Shown here piece after piece: positions 39,046 through 52,379 of a DNA stretch of 64,000 nt (positions are counted from its first letter, which is position 1; each line of letters opens with the position of its first letter). The stretch lies in NCBI RefSeq assembly GCF_028769735.1, contig NC_088171.1:72743216-72807215 (forward strand), given 5' to 3'. Under the pieces are notes generated by a model. The model was given only the letters and a program-made list of their open reading frames with translations. It was not told the origin of the DNA and did no database searches. The DNA is from Zonotrichia leucophrys gambelii. Its lineage: Eukaryota; Chordata; Aves; Passeriformes; Passerellidae. The position numbers and the translations under genes were made by a program.

Positions 39046-41842
39046 CTTTTATAGGAAATTTTGTCATTCTGATATTGAAGCATGACATAGCTGTTTTTTT
39101 CCTCTAAAACAGGCAGAACCTAAAAAGTCAAAACAATATTGTATACTAAATTACAATTGTTGGAATAAAAAGCTCACCAGTCAAAAATCTGTTTGAAGTC
39201 CTCTTAACACACATCCCCAAATTAGTATATTAAATAATTAAGGTATAATATTGGTTCAAAATATTTTTTGGCAGAAAATTAACAATTGAAAATGTTGTCT
39301 CAGAAAAGCAATTTATTTTGACCAACCAACTTTTTTTGCAATGATTCAAAAGTTTTTTGTTTTCATTTCTCACCTGTAGTAGATAAAGAGGTAATTACAA
39401 CAGAGCCATTTACTGCCGTTTTAATTTTTTAATTGCTATTTCTTATTTTTTTTTCAATTGTTACAAATATTGTTTCTATTACACTAAACTTCTTGCTATA
39501 GCAGCTACACCATGTCATCACCATGTTTTCCTTGGTCATTACAGGTTATTACTAATAAAAAAGGTGAAATAGAACCTTTGATGTCATAAAGAGTTTAAAA
39601 TCTGAAAAGAATTACAGGCATGATCATTGCAAAACTTCTTGAGGGAAATTGTGAACTGTCAAGAAGAGTATTTCTGCAAGGCAGTTTGATATATTTATTA
39701 ATTGGTCAACTTCTTTGGAAACCAGGTCATTATCGGTTAGTTTGATAATTAATTAGCTTAACCATCAGTATGCCTTCAGTAAATACTTTATAGTCTTATC
39801 TGTGCATCTCTTATTTTTCTGCTAATATCCTTATCTTAGACACAGCTGACAACTCCTATAAGCATGTATTTTGATTTGTGCAGAAAGCCTAATCTCACAG
39901 TTGGTTTTATTTTCCACCTGCAGGGCTCTCAAAACACTTTTCTTACAATTTACCAAGTTTTGAAAAGTAGCTACCTCAGTATTATGGGACAGACATCAAA
40001 AGCCAAGCAATAATTTAGAGCTACCTTGCTATCTACAACAATAAAAATCTACTAAGGCCTTTAAGTATAGGAAAGTTATGGCATGGCAATGTTTTCTTAT
40101 GTTATTTCTATTATGTATTTATTTAGACTAAAAAAAAAAAAAACCGCTCACAGATGCCAAACTATATGTTTATCTCTGCTTGTGAATGTATTAATCAAGT
40201 GTTAAGATGCACACATGAATACACACAAAGGTACAGTATATGCACTGCTGAAATAGTTGATTGAAAAAAAGGGCAACAGACCAGAAAGCTTTCTAAACCT
40301 GTTGAGCAGTATCAATTTTTCATTTATCAGTGCAAATACAATTTTCCGAGAGTGAATGTTTCATAACTGTTCAAGATTGATCTCAATTGCTATATAGTGT
40401 GTTTTGCACAGCTAAAATTACAAAATTATATCATTAAAAACTGCACCCTTCCTTTTGCTCTGTTGAATAGATTATATAACTGTTAGAAAATGTGCAAGTT
40501 TCACAAAAAATAGTTCATGAAATTCATATGAATTGTCAATGCGCATCTAATAACAAATAATTCACAGCACATCTCATAATATATGGATTTTTGTTCACAA
40601 ATATAAAAATGTGCATAATAACAATATAATCTACAAGTAGGATATCAGTGTGGGTAGTCATATGTACTGGCCATCTTTGTCCAATTTATATTGTTCTTCT
40701 TTTGAGTTCTGGCCATAAATTAGCCAGTTTAATGAAGCTATCTTTCCAACATCAAGGCAAATAATTCACTCTCTTTCCTTTTTGTGACTTTCATAGCTGA
40801 CTGGTAATAAACAGCAGACCTCTCTTAATAATCTCTAAATTATTCTGTCATGTGGATAAAATTTGCTTTATTGGCTTATTGCCTCTATCCCACTGGAAAA
40901 CACACACAGAGTTCTGATACTACCGTTTCTGTCACATCAAATGGGCACCAGAAATAGATACTTGAGTTGATAGTTTTTTAATATATATATCTAGGAAAAA
41001 AAATGTAATTTTCAAAAACAGAGTAGTGGGATGAAAATTGTCCAATGATTTCACAAAGGACACGGAAACAAGAAGAAATGAAAAATTATGAAGTCTCTTT
41101 TGCACAGTTTTACCTTATCAGTTATGAAAGCTGACAATCAAGAACTGAAAAATTTTCTGTCTTGGATGACTGAGATATTAAACCACAAATAAAATTCAGG
41201 GATTATAGGTTTTAACACATAAAGAAAAAAAAATCTGGTAATATGTGACTGTAGCTAGTTCCTGATTAGAGGTCATAGACAGATCTCTGGAATAAGATTC
41301 AAAAATTGAAGTGAGATTTTAGCAGGAAAAATAAGGAAACTATGGGACACCATTGTGCAGAGCACTAATATGACTTTTTTTTGAATACTATATAAGTTAT
41401 GACTGCTGTATGAAAAAGAAGCAAACAGAATTGGAAAAAGAACTAGAAAAAGGGCAAAAAGAATGGTCTAAAATGTGGAACAAATGCATATAAGGAAAGA
41501 GTAAATACACTGAAGATTTTTTAGAAAAGACATAGGAAAAGGAATTACATAGGTCTCCCAAATTATGAATGAATGGGAGAATGTACATAGGAGAAGGCAA
41601 TTGAATAATTCTAACCTAAGTGTATTAGAATAGGCAGTAAAACAAGCAAGCAAAAGCAATACTTGCTTACCATCTCATCAACACTTATTTTCATAGTTAT
41701 TTACAGTACAACTTCTTCCCAACCCTTTTCTGAAAGGAGGGTCTGAGCCTACTTTGTCCTAAATTAATTTGAAAATAATCCTTATCTTCAGGTATTTTCT
41801 TATCTTAGAGCTCTGAATCATTTATTTTTAAAGTGCTTTCTT
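39046..41842. other. Non-coding DNA, no gene recognised
   Basis: Only frames of up to 67 codons, no domain and no dispersed repeat recognised. There is a short A run near 40129-40143 and a TA run at 40981-40990. Confidence 0.6.
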
Positions 41843-42065
41843 TTGAAGGGTTTTGTTTGGTTGGTTTTTTGTTTGGTGTGTTCTAGAGAATTGTGGAGGG
41901 TTTTTTTGGTTGTTGTTTTGGTTTGGTGGGTTTTTTTTTTTGTTTTGTTTTTTCAAGGTTTTTTTTTTTTTGTTTGTTTGTTTGCTTGGATAGTTGGTTG
42001 TGTTTTTTTGTGGTTTTTTTTTTCTCTTCATGAGTTTTTTGGTTTTTTTGTCATGGGTTTGTTAG
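41843..42065. repeat. T/G-rich low-complexity tract
   Basis: Over 200 bases of plus-strand sequence are almost free of A and C and are made of TTTG, GGTTTG and long T runs with GG and GGG clusters. The plus-strand frame at 41843-42085 (Phe/Val/Trp/Gly-rich) and the minus-strand frame at 41828-42031 (Lys/Asn/Gln-rich) are translations of this tract and are not genes. The strong strand asymmetry could favour R-loops or two-tier G-quadruplexes, which is speculation. Confidence 0.85.
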
Positions 42066-43862
42066 GGTTTATTTTTTCCAGATAAAGAAGAAATGAGAAT
42101 TATTAAAAATATTCAAGATATGAGCAAATAATACTGTGTTCTGTTTTGCTTTCTGTCAGTGCATTAATAATTCCTAAAATGCTCTATTTGTTCACTTTCT
42201 TGTACTTTTTTCTCAAGCATCTTCCAGTGAGCAGAGAAGCACTCTATCTAACTGATTGAGAGAGGGTACAGAGCAGGATGAGCCTTTGATCTGATACAGC
42301 ATATTATGCACATTTAGACAGTTAAAATATAAATTATTTCTAGCTATTTAAAATAGCTGAGATCACTGAGAAACAGTGGCACAGATATGTCCTGTGAAAC
42401 TATAAGAAATCCTTCACCTCAATTACAACATTCACAAAGGGGAAATAAGCATCTATATGGAGCAGTTTTACTCCAGAAAAAATCCTGTTAATTGTGCTGA
42501 ATATTTTAAAATTGGTGCAGTAAACTTGAAAACAGAGAAAACTTTCTTATTGTTTTACAGTTTTATCCATGGAAACATGAGTCATCAATAGAATGCTTAA
42601 AACAAGACAAGGAGGTTTTTTCATCTAATAGTTAGGCCTATGATCCTAAGAATTCTCCAGACTAAGACATTATAAATTGATGCAGGAGTAAATAGCAAAA
42701 AAATAGGAAAATTGAAAGATTCAACCATCTTCTGTGCATATTAATTGTGCTTTGCAAGTAGAAGCCTTACCTCTATTCCTTCTTACAATTGTGGGAAGGA
42801 GTTGGAGGGAAAAGATAAGTGAGGTGATGAGTGATAAGTGAAACCTTGAATATGTAAAACACATTTTGGTTTTAAATCACCACTAAGAATAAAGAACTTG
42901 CTTTATTCCTTTCTGAAATGAACAGAAACTCATGATACACATAATTAATATGTTCAGAGAAATCATGGGCAGATACACATTTGTCATAGAATATGCAATT
43001 CCAAGAACCACATCTTATTACTGAGAACATTTTTTCTATATCAGTAGTTGAGTTGTAATGGGATGGAGAAGCACTCCCCTATAACCAAATTGCATTATCA
43101 GATTTAAGATTTCAGGTAACTGAATTGTGTCATTGTTATAACTCAGTTTGTCAAGACCTACAATTCTGGTTCTAAAATTTGGTTTGTATAATACTTAATT
43201 CTGCACTGCCTTAAAGGCAATACTCTTTTGCACTCTATTGACAAGTTATCAAAAACCAGCCAGTAATGCCACGTCCATTTAAGAAAAGACACCCTAAGAC
43301 ATAGCAATCCATGTTGAATAAGAACATTTAACCTTCATCTACAAAATTATTTCTGAGGGTTTTTTTTCCAAATGTTAAATGTCCTGTACTTGGACCACTG
43401 TTAATCTTGTAAACAACCATGCTGAGGTTGTATGTCCTAAAAACCAGAGGTTCTCATAGTTTTTCTGTGCGATGAAGTCAAACAAAGATATTTTCAGGAA
43501 AAATAAATATAAAATTAGGCTGCTCTCAGAACCTGGTTACCATGTAAAATAAGCTGATTTATAAAACTGTTAAATACATTCTAGTTCCTAACTCAGTTGT
43601 GGGTTTTCTTTATATTTTGCTATACAAATATTTAGAGAATATTAGTAAACACCTGAAAGGAGATGTAAGAAAACAAGAATGTTTCAAGGCCTCACTACTG
43701 AATAATCATTATTTGTGATTTCAGAAGGTCCAAAGAAATTAGATTTTAAAGGTTAACTATGATATTTCTTTATCTATTAACTTTGATAACACATAATTTG
43801 TCAAGCATGCTTTTTAAAAGAGAGACAATGAACTTCCGACTGCAAAAACTCCAATTGTCTTC
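42066..43862. other. Non-coding DNA, no gene recognised
   Basis: No supported coding sequence, RNA gene or repeat family was seen between the T/G-rich tract and the CR1 element. Confidence 0.6.
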
Positions 43863-44480
43863 ATAGAATCATTTAGATAGGAAAAGACCATTGTTGAGTC
43901 CAGCCATAAACCCAGCACTGCCAATTCCACCACTAAACCACAGCCCCAAATGCCACATCTGCATATCTTTGAAATACTGCTAGGGATGGTGATTCTACCA
44001 TTTTGAGTAGCCTGTTCCATTGCTTGACAATCCTTTCCATTAATAATTTTTTCCCTTTTTTTTCCTAATTTAACCTGCCGTGGTGCATTTCCTCTCACGC
44101 TGTCGCTTGTTACTTGTGAGAAGAGACTTACCAGTTCAGGCAGTTAAAGAGAGTGATGAGGTCCGTCTTGAGCCTCCTTTTCTCCAGGCTAAACATTCTC
44201 CACTCCCTCAGACACTTCTCATCAGACTTGTGCTCCAGACCCTTCCCCAGCTCTATTGCCTTTCTTTGGACGTGCTCCAGCCCCTCAATGTCCTTCTGGC
44301 TGTGAGGGGTCCAAAACTGGACATAGGGTTTAAGGTGTGGCCTCAGCAGTGCCAAGCACAGAGGGATGATCAGTGCCATGATCCTGGTGGCCCCAGCTCT
44401 GCCAATACAAGCCAGGATGCCATTGGCCTTATGGGCACACATCTGGCTCGTGTTCTACCAGCACCAAAATTGCAGTGTAC
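43863..44480 (-). mobile_element. Truncated CR1 LINE, minus strand
   Basis: The left end carries the hallmark reverse-complemented CR1 3' end (TCATAGAATCATTTAGATAGG at 43863-43883). The body then follows CR1 in reverse through the 3' UTR and the C-terminus of the polymerase protein. The minus-strand frame at 44128-44442 keeps 104 codons with clear CR1 reverse-transcriptase C-terminal motifs: KANGILACI, LCLALLRPHLKPYVQFW, QKDIEGLEHVQRKA, EKRRLKTDL. Endonuclease and the catalytic part of the polymerase are absent, so the element is 5'-truncated, ending in the region around 44470-44480. The overlapping 153-codon plus-strand frame at 44080-44541, the longest in the window, is the antisense of this element and not a gene. 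Confidence 0.94.
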
Positions 44481-45479
44481 TGAAGCTGGTACATTTTTCA
44501 CCTCCTATTTTGGGTTCACATCAAGGATCATCATTTCCTAAGAGCACCTAGCATAATACACTTCAGGACACCACATCCCTTTTGAAAACAGTTTTCCTCT
44601 CATTCATCCTATAGTTCTTTTCTTAGGCATGATTCCTGCCACACTGTAGGAATTTTCACTGTTTTTCGGTGAACTCTGAGAATTAGTCTGGAATTTGTGA
44701 AGATAAAAGTAGGCTAGTTTTTTAAGCAAGATTTCTCTGCAGATTTAGAACTCCACCATTTTCTCTCATCTATAGCTTTTACTAGCAATCATTTTATTTA
44801 TACTTCCAAACTATTAACAAAAATAACATGCTGAAAATGGATTTATGATTAGCTTACCAGGATGCTCTGGCTGAATGATGATTCCCTTCATGCTTCTATT
44901 TTCAAATCAATTTATTAGATTAAAAAATAACTATTAAACATATATATCATTTTATGGTGATTGTGCTCATTGTTTTTAATCAGAATTCTGCATAGTGCTT
45001 AACTAAATACTTTATAAGCCAAGAAAAGTACATAGAAACATTGAAGAAAAGAAATTGTAATTCAGTGAAGCAAAACATCAAATTTGTCCTCAACGCTTAA
45101 AAATGTTGTGACTGACATTGTGGAATATTATTTTTTAATTCCCTCTGAAAATCAACTTATATTGGTTTTTCATTGCCTCAATACCATGCAAATAGTTTCC
45201 AGTCAAATTATACTATTAATTGTTTCCCTAGCATTTTGCAGCTCATTGGATTCATGTCTCAATCCCTACATTTGTAAAAAATAATCTTTAGCTCCTTTTA
45301 ATATTTGTGGATGAGGAACATTTATTTTATCTATTACAGTAAAAGTCCATTGAGAGGAAGATGAGCTTCTGATGTTTAGGGGAAAGATTTAATATTTACT
45401 GTACTATGTAGCTATTATTACTAGGTACACATAATTACTTTTACAAGTCTTTTCTGGGGGGTGCTGAAAATGAAGCAAA
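44481..45479. other. Non-coding DNA, no gene recognised
   Basis: No supported gene. A 66-codon frame at 45084-45284 ends in a string resembling the seventh helix of a GPCR (SLDSCLNPYI) but has no upstream helices in frame. It is treated as chance. Confidence 0.55.
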
Positions 45480-45735
45480 TTCAGTTGGTCTGCTGCTCAC
45501 CAACCTTTGTACGGAAATACAGATATATATGATTCCACGTACTTGTACATTTCAGCTCTTGCATCCAGTGCTCTGCTAAGCCTCTAGAAATCAGCTGTCT
45601 CCCCCTTTCTATGGAAATCTGTCTTCCAACAGGCTGGACACGGGTCCCTGACAGGAGCTGTGTGCTAATCAGCTTGTCGTTACAAAGGGCACCGAGGTTA
45701 CAGCGCAATTCTCTGCCATGGCTAACACGAGGGAT
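45480..45735. promoter_or_regulatory. Small CpG-enriched patch, possible regulatory element
   Basis: Eight CpG dinucleotides fall within roughly 225 bases (about 45512-45735) in a window where CpG is otherwise rare, and GC content rises locally. A 75-codon minus-strand frame (45481-45708) covers it but matches nothing I know. It could be an unmethylated enhancer or alternative promoter, an old exon, or a worn transposon that has not yet lost its CpGs. Direct sequence evidence is limited to composition. Confidence 0.3.
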
Positions 45736-48700
45736 CGCTGCTGCTGGGAAAGGCAGGCAGGCACAGTGGAGTGCTGGTTAGCAAAAGGCACAGCAGTTTG
45801 AGATGCTGGACAGAGGAAAATCACACAGATACAGACATTTAACATAAAAAAAAGAACTGCATGTAAAATGACTGACTGGACAGACTCCTTTTCAGGTGGA
45901 AGGAAGAAAATTTGTCAGATGTCTTGCCAACATCACTGAAAATATCGTAAGGGTCCTTCTGGCAGCTGCTGGAGCAACCACAGAAACTGGAATTATCACT
46001 ACAAGCTGTTATAAGTTATAAGTTAGAGGTCTGTGTGGATGTTACAAATTAGCTGAGCACACATAAATATGTTCCATTTCTTTAGTCCTTTTTTAGGAAA
46101 TTGAGAAACAACGGGAAATGCATAGGGCAAAACATAGTAATGTATTAAAAAATAGGTAAGCTCTGAATTGAACACCATATATTTTATTTATAACCTTGGT
46201 CTTTTCACGCTACTAAATATTTTAATGTATTCTTAGTAAGCCTTCATGTTTGTGATATTTTGGGGTGGCTGAAGTAGTTAAAATTATGTGCTATTTTCAT
46301 TATTTTATCAGTTACCAGGAGTCAAGACTTTTAATTTGTATTTGAATCCTACCATACCACCTAAAAATTACTCCTTGATGCAGAGATTTACCTTTTCGCA
46401 CAGTGAAATTGTGGTGTTCTCCTAATTTCACACGGCCTTGTTTTGACAATAAAAGGAAGAAAAATATTAATAGGAAACAAGAAGCTTATAAAAAAAAATC
46501 TGCTAATTGACATAGTTTTCTGTAAAGCAGTCCATTAGGAGTCTTCTTTTTTTGTGGTTTTAATGTAGCATAACTTGAAATGTGTCTTGATGGGCAATTC
46601 TAAACTTGGCTAATGGCAGATTATTCTTTTGCCTGTTTAGACTTTCACAGGAACATTTGTTGTGGAAGTTAGCATTTGTCAAGGTCCTACTTTTTCTCGG
46701 TTAGACCTCCAGAGGAATAAACACTCAAGAAAAATTATATCTATCAGCAGAGGGAATGCTCTAATCTCACACATATAATGAGTTGTTTTAAATCATTTCT
46801 GAAATTTTCTATATAAAAACTGTTTTTCTGCTTTGTTTTAGCCAGTGTGTGTTTGCATGTGCTTATGAGGTAATTGAAGAAGTACATATTTGCTTGGAGA
46901 ACCTGTGGTCATTGGAAATAAATAGGTGTGAATAGTGAGAACAAAATTGGATGTATTTGTTTTTAATGTGGATTTAATTTGGGGTTTTCCTTTGGTGAAA
47001 AAGGAGACATATTTCCAATATCCTCCTATTGCATTACTAGTTGGGTAAAGCTGGGAAGTAAAATTGGGCAGAGGAAGTGATGGGGACATGGGAGGGTTTT
47101 CCTTTCATTTGATCTCTGAGAGAGAACAGAAACAATCAGGGTTTAAATTTTGTTTATTTGATTGTTTTATATACTTTACAAGCAAAAAAACTGTAATAAC
47201 TTTTTGATGTTAAGTACCAAATTTGAAATCACAAAAAAAAAAATAATAAAATTACTGATTAGGACTTCATACAGCCAAGTGAATATATTTCTTCAAGCAT
47301 AACTATGAGTGAACAATTATATGTCTGTTACCATTCTTTTCAGTTGGCATTTCATGTACCACTTTCTGAGAAATGATTAGAAACAAAGAGAAATGTAGCT
47401 CTACTTGGCATATAAACCATACATACATACTGTAATATAACACTTCATTTCCTGTGCCAAAGGAAAAAGAAAAGTTATTCCTCTTTTGTACATTACATGC
47501 ATTACAGATAGCAATATAACTGATAAAATATTCCAGCTTCAACAACATCATACAAACCCAAACACTGTCATCCAGAAGCTGGAAGTGTTTTAGAAAGAGA
47601 GACAACCATTTTATTTCCATTTTGAACATGAGCGAGCAAAGACCAAATATATTAAGCACTCCATGTAATGTCACATGAATCAGTCACAGAGCCTGGGTTA
47701 GTGACTTCTAAACATACAATGATTCATTAGCTCATGGATTTCATGTCAGTGTCTTGAGCTTCTAAAGTATTCATCCTTTTCCTACTACTCTACACCTCTG
47801 AGTTTATGCTGTAATCCTATCAATTATTTTTATCCTACAGTGTGACATGTCAACTTTCAGATTAAAATTCTTTTAACACAGGATTATGAAGTAGCTCTTG
47901 CTGATTTAGCTCTTTTCTGCTCTTATTAGACCAGAGGTTTTTTTATAAATATATGCTTGCAATAAATCCTTCTTCTTATAGCTTGTTCTTTACATTTTGT
48001 CCTAATCTGTGTTAAATTGCTGCACCTCTTTCAGAGGTGACTGTTTCTCAAATGCTGACCCCACATTTATATAAAGTTTAGAAAACTTTCAGTCTGCAAC
48101 TTTTTATAAGTTACATCTGAGAGGGGTATTATTTCTCAAAGGTAACATTTCAGTAGAGAATTTTAAAAACTCAAGTGTCACTTGCTCATTCTTCATTTTA
48201 TTCTTTATTCCAAATGAATGTTACCTTTCTTGTGTCTTAAAGTCCAAGGACAACCGAAAACTTGAAAAACCTCAAAATTTTTAATTATCATTTTCATCAA
48301 ATACTAAATATGAAAAAGGGTTGCTATGAATAAAACGTCTGCTTGTGAGGCTGTACACATTTTCAGAAGAGCAAAAGTGAGTAGCAGTCAGCAGATGTTT
48401 TTAAACAGAAAGGATATACAAAACACAGGAAGGCAAAGAAATTTTTTTTGTATTAAAAACCCAATGAACTGCATTAAATGTAACTAAGTTTATATTTTTA
48501 AATTAAACTTATGATAATTTTTTTCATCAAGAAAAATATTAGTCAAATGAAATAGCTTGTTCAGAGTATTTTTTAAAAGTAATCTAAATATTTTGAATCA
48601 GCATATTAATTATGACTAGAACAGAAAAACTGTTTCAAAATGAAGATTTTAGCACCCACCAAAAGAGGATTCACTACACTATTATTTTTTAATTATTAGA

Positions 48701-48786
48701 AAATATATGACATTGCCTGTCTATTGACCTTTAATGAAATTCTTGGCTTACCTTTTGGTATTGTGGACACATAGAAGCAGCAATGT
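45736..48786. other. Non-coding DNA left of the tandem duplication
   Basis: No gene recognised. The longest frame (123 codons, minus, 47303-47674) lacks domains. A tandem TTATAAG motif lies at 46011-46024. The last base before the duplicated unit is 48786. Confidence 0.6.
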
Positions 48787-51700
48787 TTATAAGTTGCATA
48801 ACTGATCGTGCTGACAACTGTTAATCATGATAACTCCTGCACTTTTAGAACCATTTAGAATGAAATTAAAATGTAATCAATAAAGCAACATAGAATGGAG
48901 GCTCTAGTGTTCTTTTAGAGAATTGCTAAACCATTGACAGTTCTGTAACACTTCTAGAGTAAAGCAGCACCTAAACAAGACACAAACTGAAAATATGGAA
49001 TTGAATCCTTAGTGGAATACATCCTTGAGAAGTGATCTTACATTCCATAGTAATTGTCAATAAAGTGGGGCAGTATTCAGTACCTAATTGTAGTGTCTTT
49101 GTGATATTTCTACATCTGTATCTTCTAACCTTTATTCTTTGTTATGTGGAAAATTTAGGAATTTTTTAAAGCTTTCTATGTACTTAAAACAAATAAACTG
49201 TGAAAAAATAAAGGGTTATACACTGACAGGCAGATATTAATGCTGTAAACTAGGCTGTAAGTATGATCATTACTAGTGGAGAAAGGATGCAGAATTTCAC
49301 TGCATTGATTCAAGTTAATAATTGACATTTTTTTAAGATGCATTCCTTAATGTTTATATCTCATATATCATATTCCTTTGGAAACAGTCTTAACTATGAA
49401 TCTTCATAGTACTAAAATACTTACTGTGTTTCCATAGTCTAAGTGCCCTGGTAGGTAGATATTTGGATTTAACACATTATGTTTAAAAACAGGACCACAA
49501 CTGAAGTAAATCTTCCAGGAAGAGTCTGGAGAGACACCTGGAAGACTGTGAAAGAGCAGAGCAATGATTACTTCATTCCTTTGCATAATGCAAAATCATT
49601 AATTGAATAAAATCAGGGAATTACTAGCTGCCAATATTGCTGACTAATACCTCTTACTGTAATGTATAATGAAGATCCATTAGGGTTAATGATCTTTATA
49701 GAGCTCACATATTGGAGTTTAGAGAATTTCTCCTTAGAAAACGTTACCTGTTGACAACCACAGCGTCACTCTGAATTACTGAAGAATAAAGACAAGGATG
49801 TGACCCATTTACATTCCCCAATTGGTCCTTCCTGCCTGACGTGCCCCCAAGGAGGTTTCATTATCCATTGTTCAGGAGTCTGTTTTCCTGAATGGGCTCT
49901 AACTAACCTTATAGTTTCTGCCAGAATGAGATGTAGGGTCACTGAGCAGACAGTGAGGAAAAGGAAGGATCAGTCTGTCTGTCTGTCTGGTAGAGAACAC
50001 CCTGTGAGAATGCAGGAGCAGAGAGTAGAAACCAGCATCATAGGCAGGACAGGAAATTTGGTACCATCTTTGCTTCAACATATTAAAGCAAAAAGCTCAA
50101 GTTCGTTTCCAACCTTGCACTGAAAACAAAATTATTTTTGTAACCAAGTTTTCTATTAAGTAGGAGGTTATTGCTCACAATGTCATATATATCTCTTTAT
50201 ATACATACAGCTATCTACAAAGGATTTGAGCAGAAATCTACTGTTTCACTTTTTTCAACTTTCTTTACACCATGGGTTGATATAAAACAGACTAGTTTGT
50301 TGAACTATCTACAAGTTCCAAATTTCACTGTTAAGAATACCACTTTGCTTTTACCATGAATCGTCAGAAAATCACCTTTGACTATGAACTGCACACACAA
50401 ATAAACATATTGAATAGTGAATCTCTATTCCAAAAAGACTCTGATAAGCTGCATTGATTTATCTTGTTATGCATCATAAAGTATTAATATAAATAAATTA
50501 TAAACAGCTGCAAATTCTAAATGCTTGCAACACATAGGTTCAAGTCTTCTCTGACTGTAGAAATATTGCTGAAGAGCACACTTGATAACTTCAGATACAG
50601 AAAGTGACTTGGAACTTCAAACATAAGAAAGTGACTGAGTAACACTGGTGTAACAAAGTGTGGACTCAGGAGAAAATAGAAAAAAAGGTTGGAGTAAGAA
50701 GATTAATTTGCTGCAAAGTCAGTCATTCATTTCAGCTTTATCTTATATATTAAAATTATTATTTGTTATTAAATCTAAATAATTTACTATGGAAAGTATG
50801 GAAAAAATTTTAAAATCATGGATTGATGAATGTGGACACAATGTGTCTTGGGGATGTGTACTACAAGCCTTTTTCCAAGAGCAGTGATAGTAAAGATTGT
50901 TTCTATAAGCAAAAGCAGTGTCAGATATTCCTTTCACATTTACCAAAATATGAAAAGCTTATTTCACTTTATGATTTTTCCAAGGACTAAAGCAACAATC
51001 TCTAACTCCTCCTTAGTATATAAGATGTTATTCTGAGGTGCATCTAACGAATTTGGGGAAACAAATCACGAGAGATTTCAGCAGAGTTTGTGATGCTGAG
51101 TTAGATGTCATTGATAGTTCAACCTCAGACTCTAGTTAGGAAAGATGGAAGATTTGAAAGAGAAAGCAAATTGGCCTCCTAAAGTTGCTGTAAGCTGTCA
51201 GGAGCAAATACAAAGACAACTGGACTAGTGGCAGCAAAAACTATACATATTTGAGGTTTTAAATTAGCAAGACACAGATGCCTAAATGTCACATATTGAA
51301 GACAGGAGAAAAAAAAAAAAACAAAATGCATGCAAAGGTAATGACTTCCTCATTTTAAATGATATGAAGAAACCTAGGATCTAAAGAGTCACAACATGTT
51401 TAATGTCCTTAAGGGAAGGTGACTGAAAATTGCACTGTCTGAAAAGAAAAATAATGATATTAGTATAATAGTAAAGACTCATTTATCTCTTTTGACACTC
51501 CACCTAGGTTTGTGATCCCTAAAAACACTAAACAAATGAAAAAACTGAAATCTGTCAACAACAACAACAAAAATAAATTTAAAAGATATTTTGTCTGTTC
51601 TTGTCTTAAAAGCATGCCTACTAAAATAAGTCCATTTTTTCTAGTCTTATATAACAGGAACTCTCATTCACTACACTAAATACAGATTTAGTGCTTTCCA

Positions 51701-52379
51701 ACAGTGGATCCAGAGAAGGAAAAAAGAAGAGCACCACTAGTGAACCTCCTGTCCCTATCCATCTTCTCCAGCAAATAAAAAGAACTTCTAAAAAGAAGCA
51801 AATAGACATCAAACACTATTGCTGCAATGCTGCAGAGATTCAAGACTCTATCCTTAACATCATTATGTCAAAGGAATGTTCCTAAATTTGTTGATAATTG
51901 CAGGCTTGAAATGCACTTTGCAATGCGTGGAAGAATGAGGATGAAGTAATACGAGGGCACTCTCTATCTCAATTGCAATCTAGTTGAGGATACAGATCCT
52001 AGTGTATTAAAAAAAGTTACCACATCCATCAGTGCAGGAGACAAAAATAAGGAGCTCATTTAGACCCCTTGTAGAGGGGAGAATCCATATCTATCTCCAT
52101 GCCAACATTGGATAAACCCATTGAGAGTGTCCAAAAGGCAGCTTGACCCCAATTCATACATAAGAGACATCTTGCATTCAGTCTGTCTTCTCCCATGTAG
52201 TTGTTTGCTAACCCGGATAAAACAACCTCCCTAATTAGAGGACTGCCTGACTCATTGAAGGTTTCTGCAACCTATTTGCAAGATAGACTTCAAGCTGCTC
52301 ATGTAGGAGGGTGGCAAGCTGGACCTCATCTTATGTGGGGGGAAATAGCAGATAAGCTACCAGTTAATGGCTGACAGAT

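Noticed and set aside
41843..42085. 80-codon plus-strand hydrophobic frame and its Lys/Asn-rich antisense
   Set aside because: Both are translations of a T/G-rich low-complexity tract.
44080..44541. Longest reading frame in the window (153 codons, plus strand)
   Set aside because: It lies on the antisense strand of the CR1 element at 43863-44480, whose real (decayed) coding frame is on the minus strand at 44128-44442.
45084..45284. Frame ending in SLDSCLNPYI, similar to the seventh helix of class A GPCRs
   Set aside because: Only about ten residues match. The sixth-helix CWxP motif and all other helices are missing in nearby frames, and T-rich DNA often yields hydrophobic frames.
49800..50123. 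107-codon frame kept in both duplicated copies (again at 57264-57587)
   Set aside because: Identity between copies reflects the recent duplication, not selection. One replacement already separates them and no domain is recognisable.
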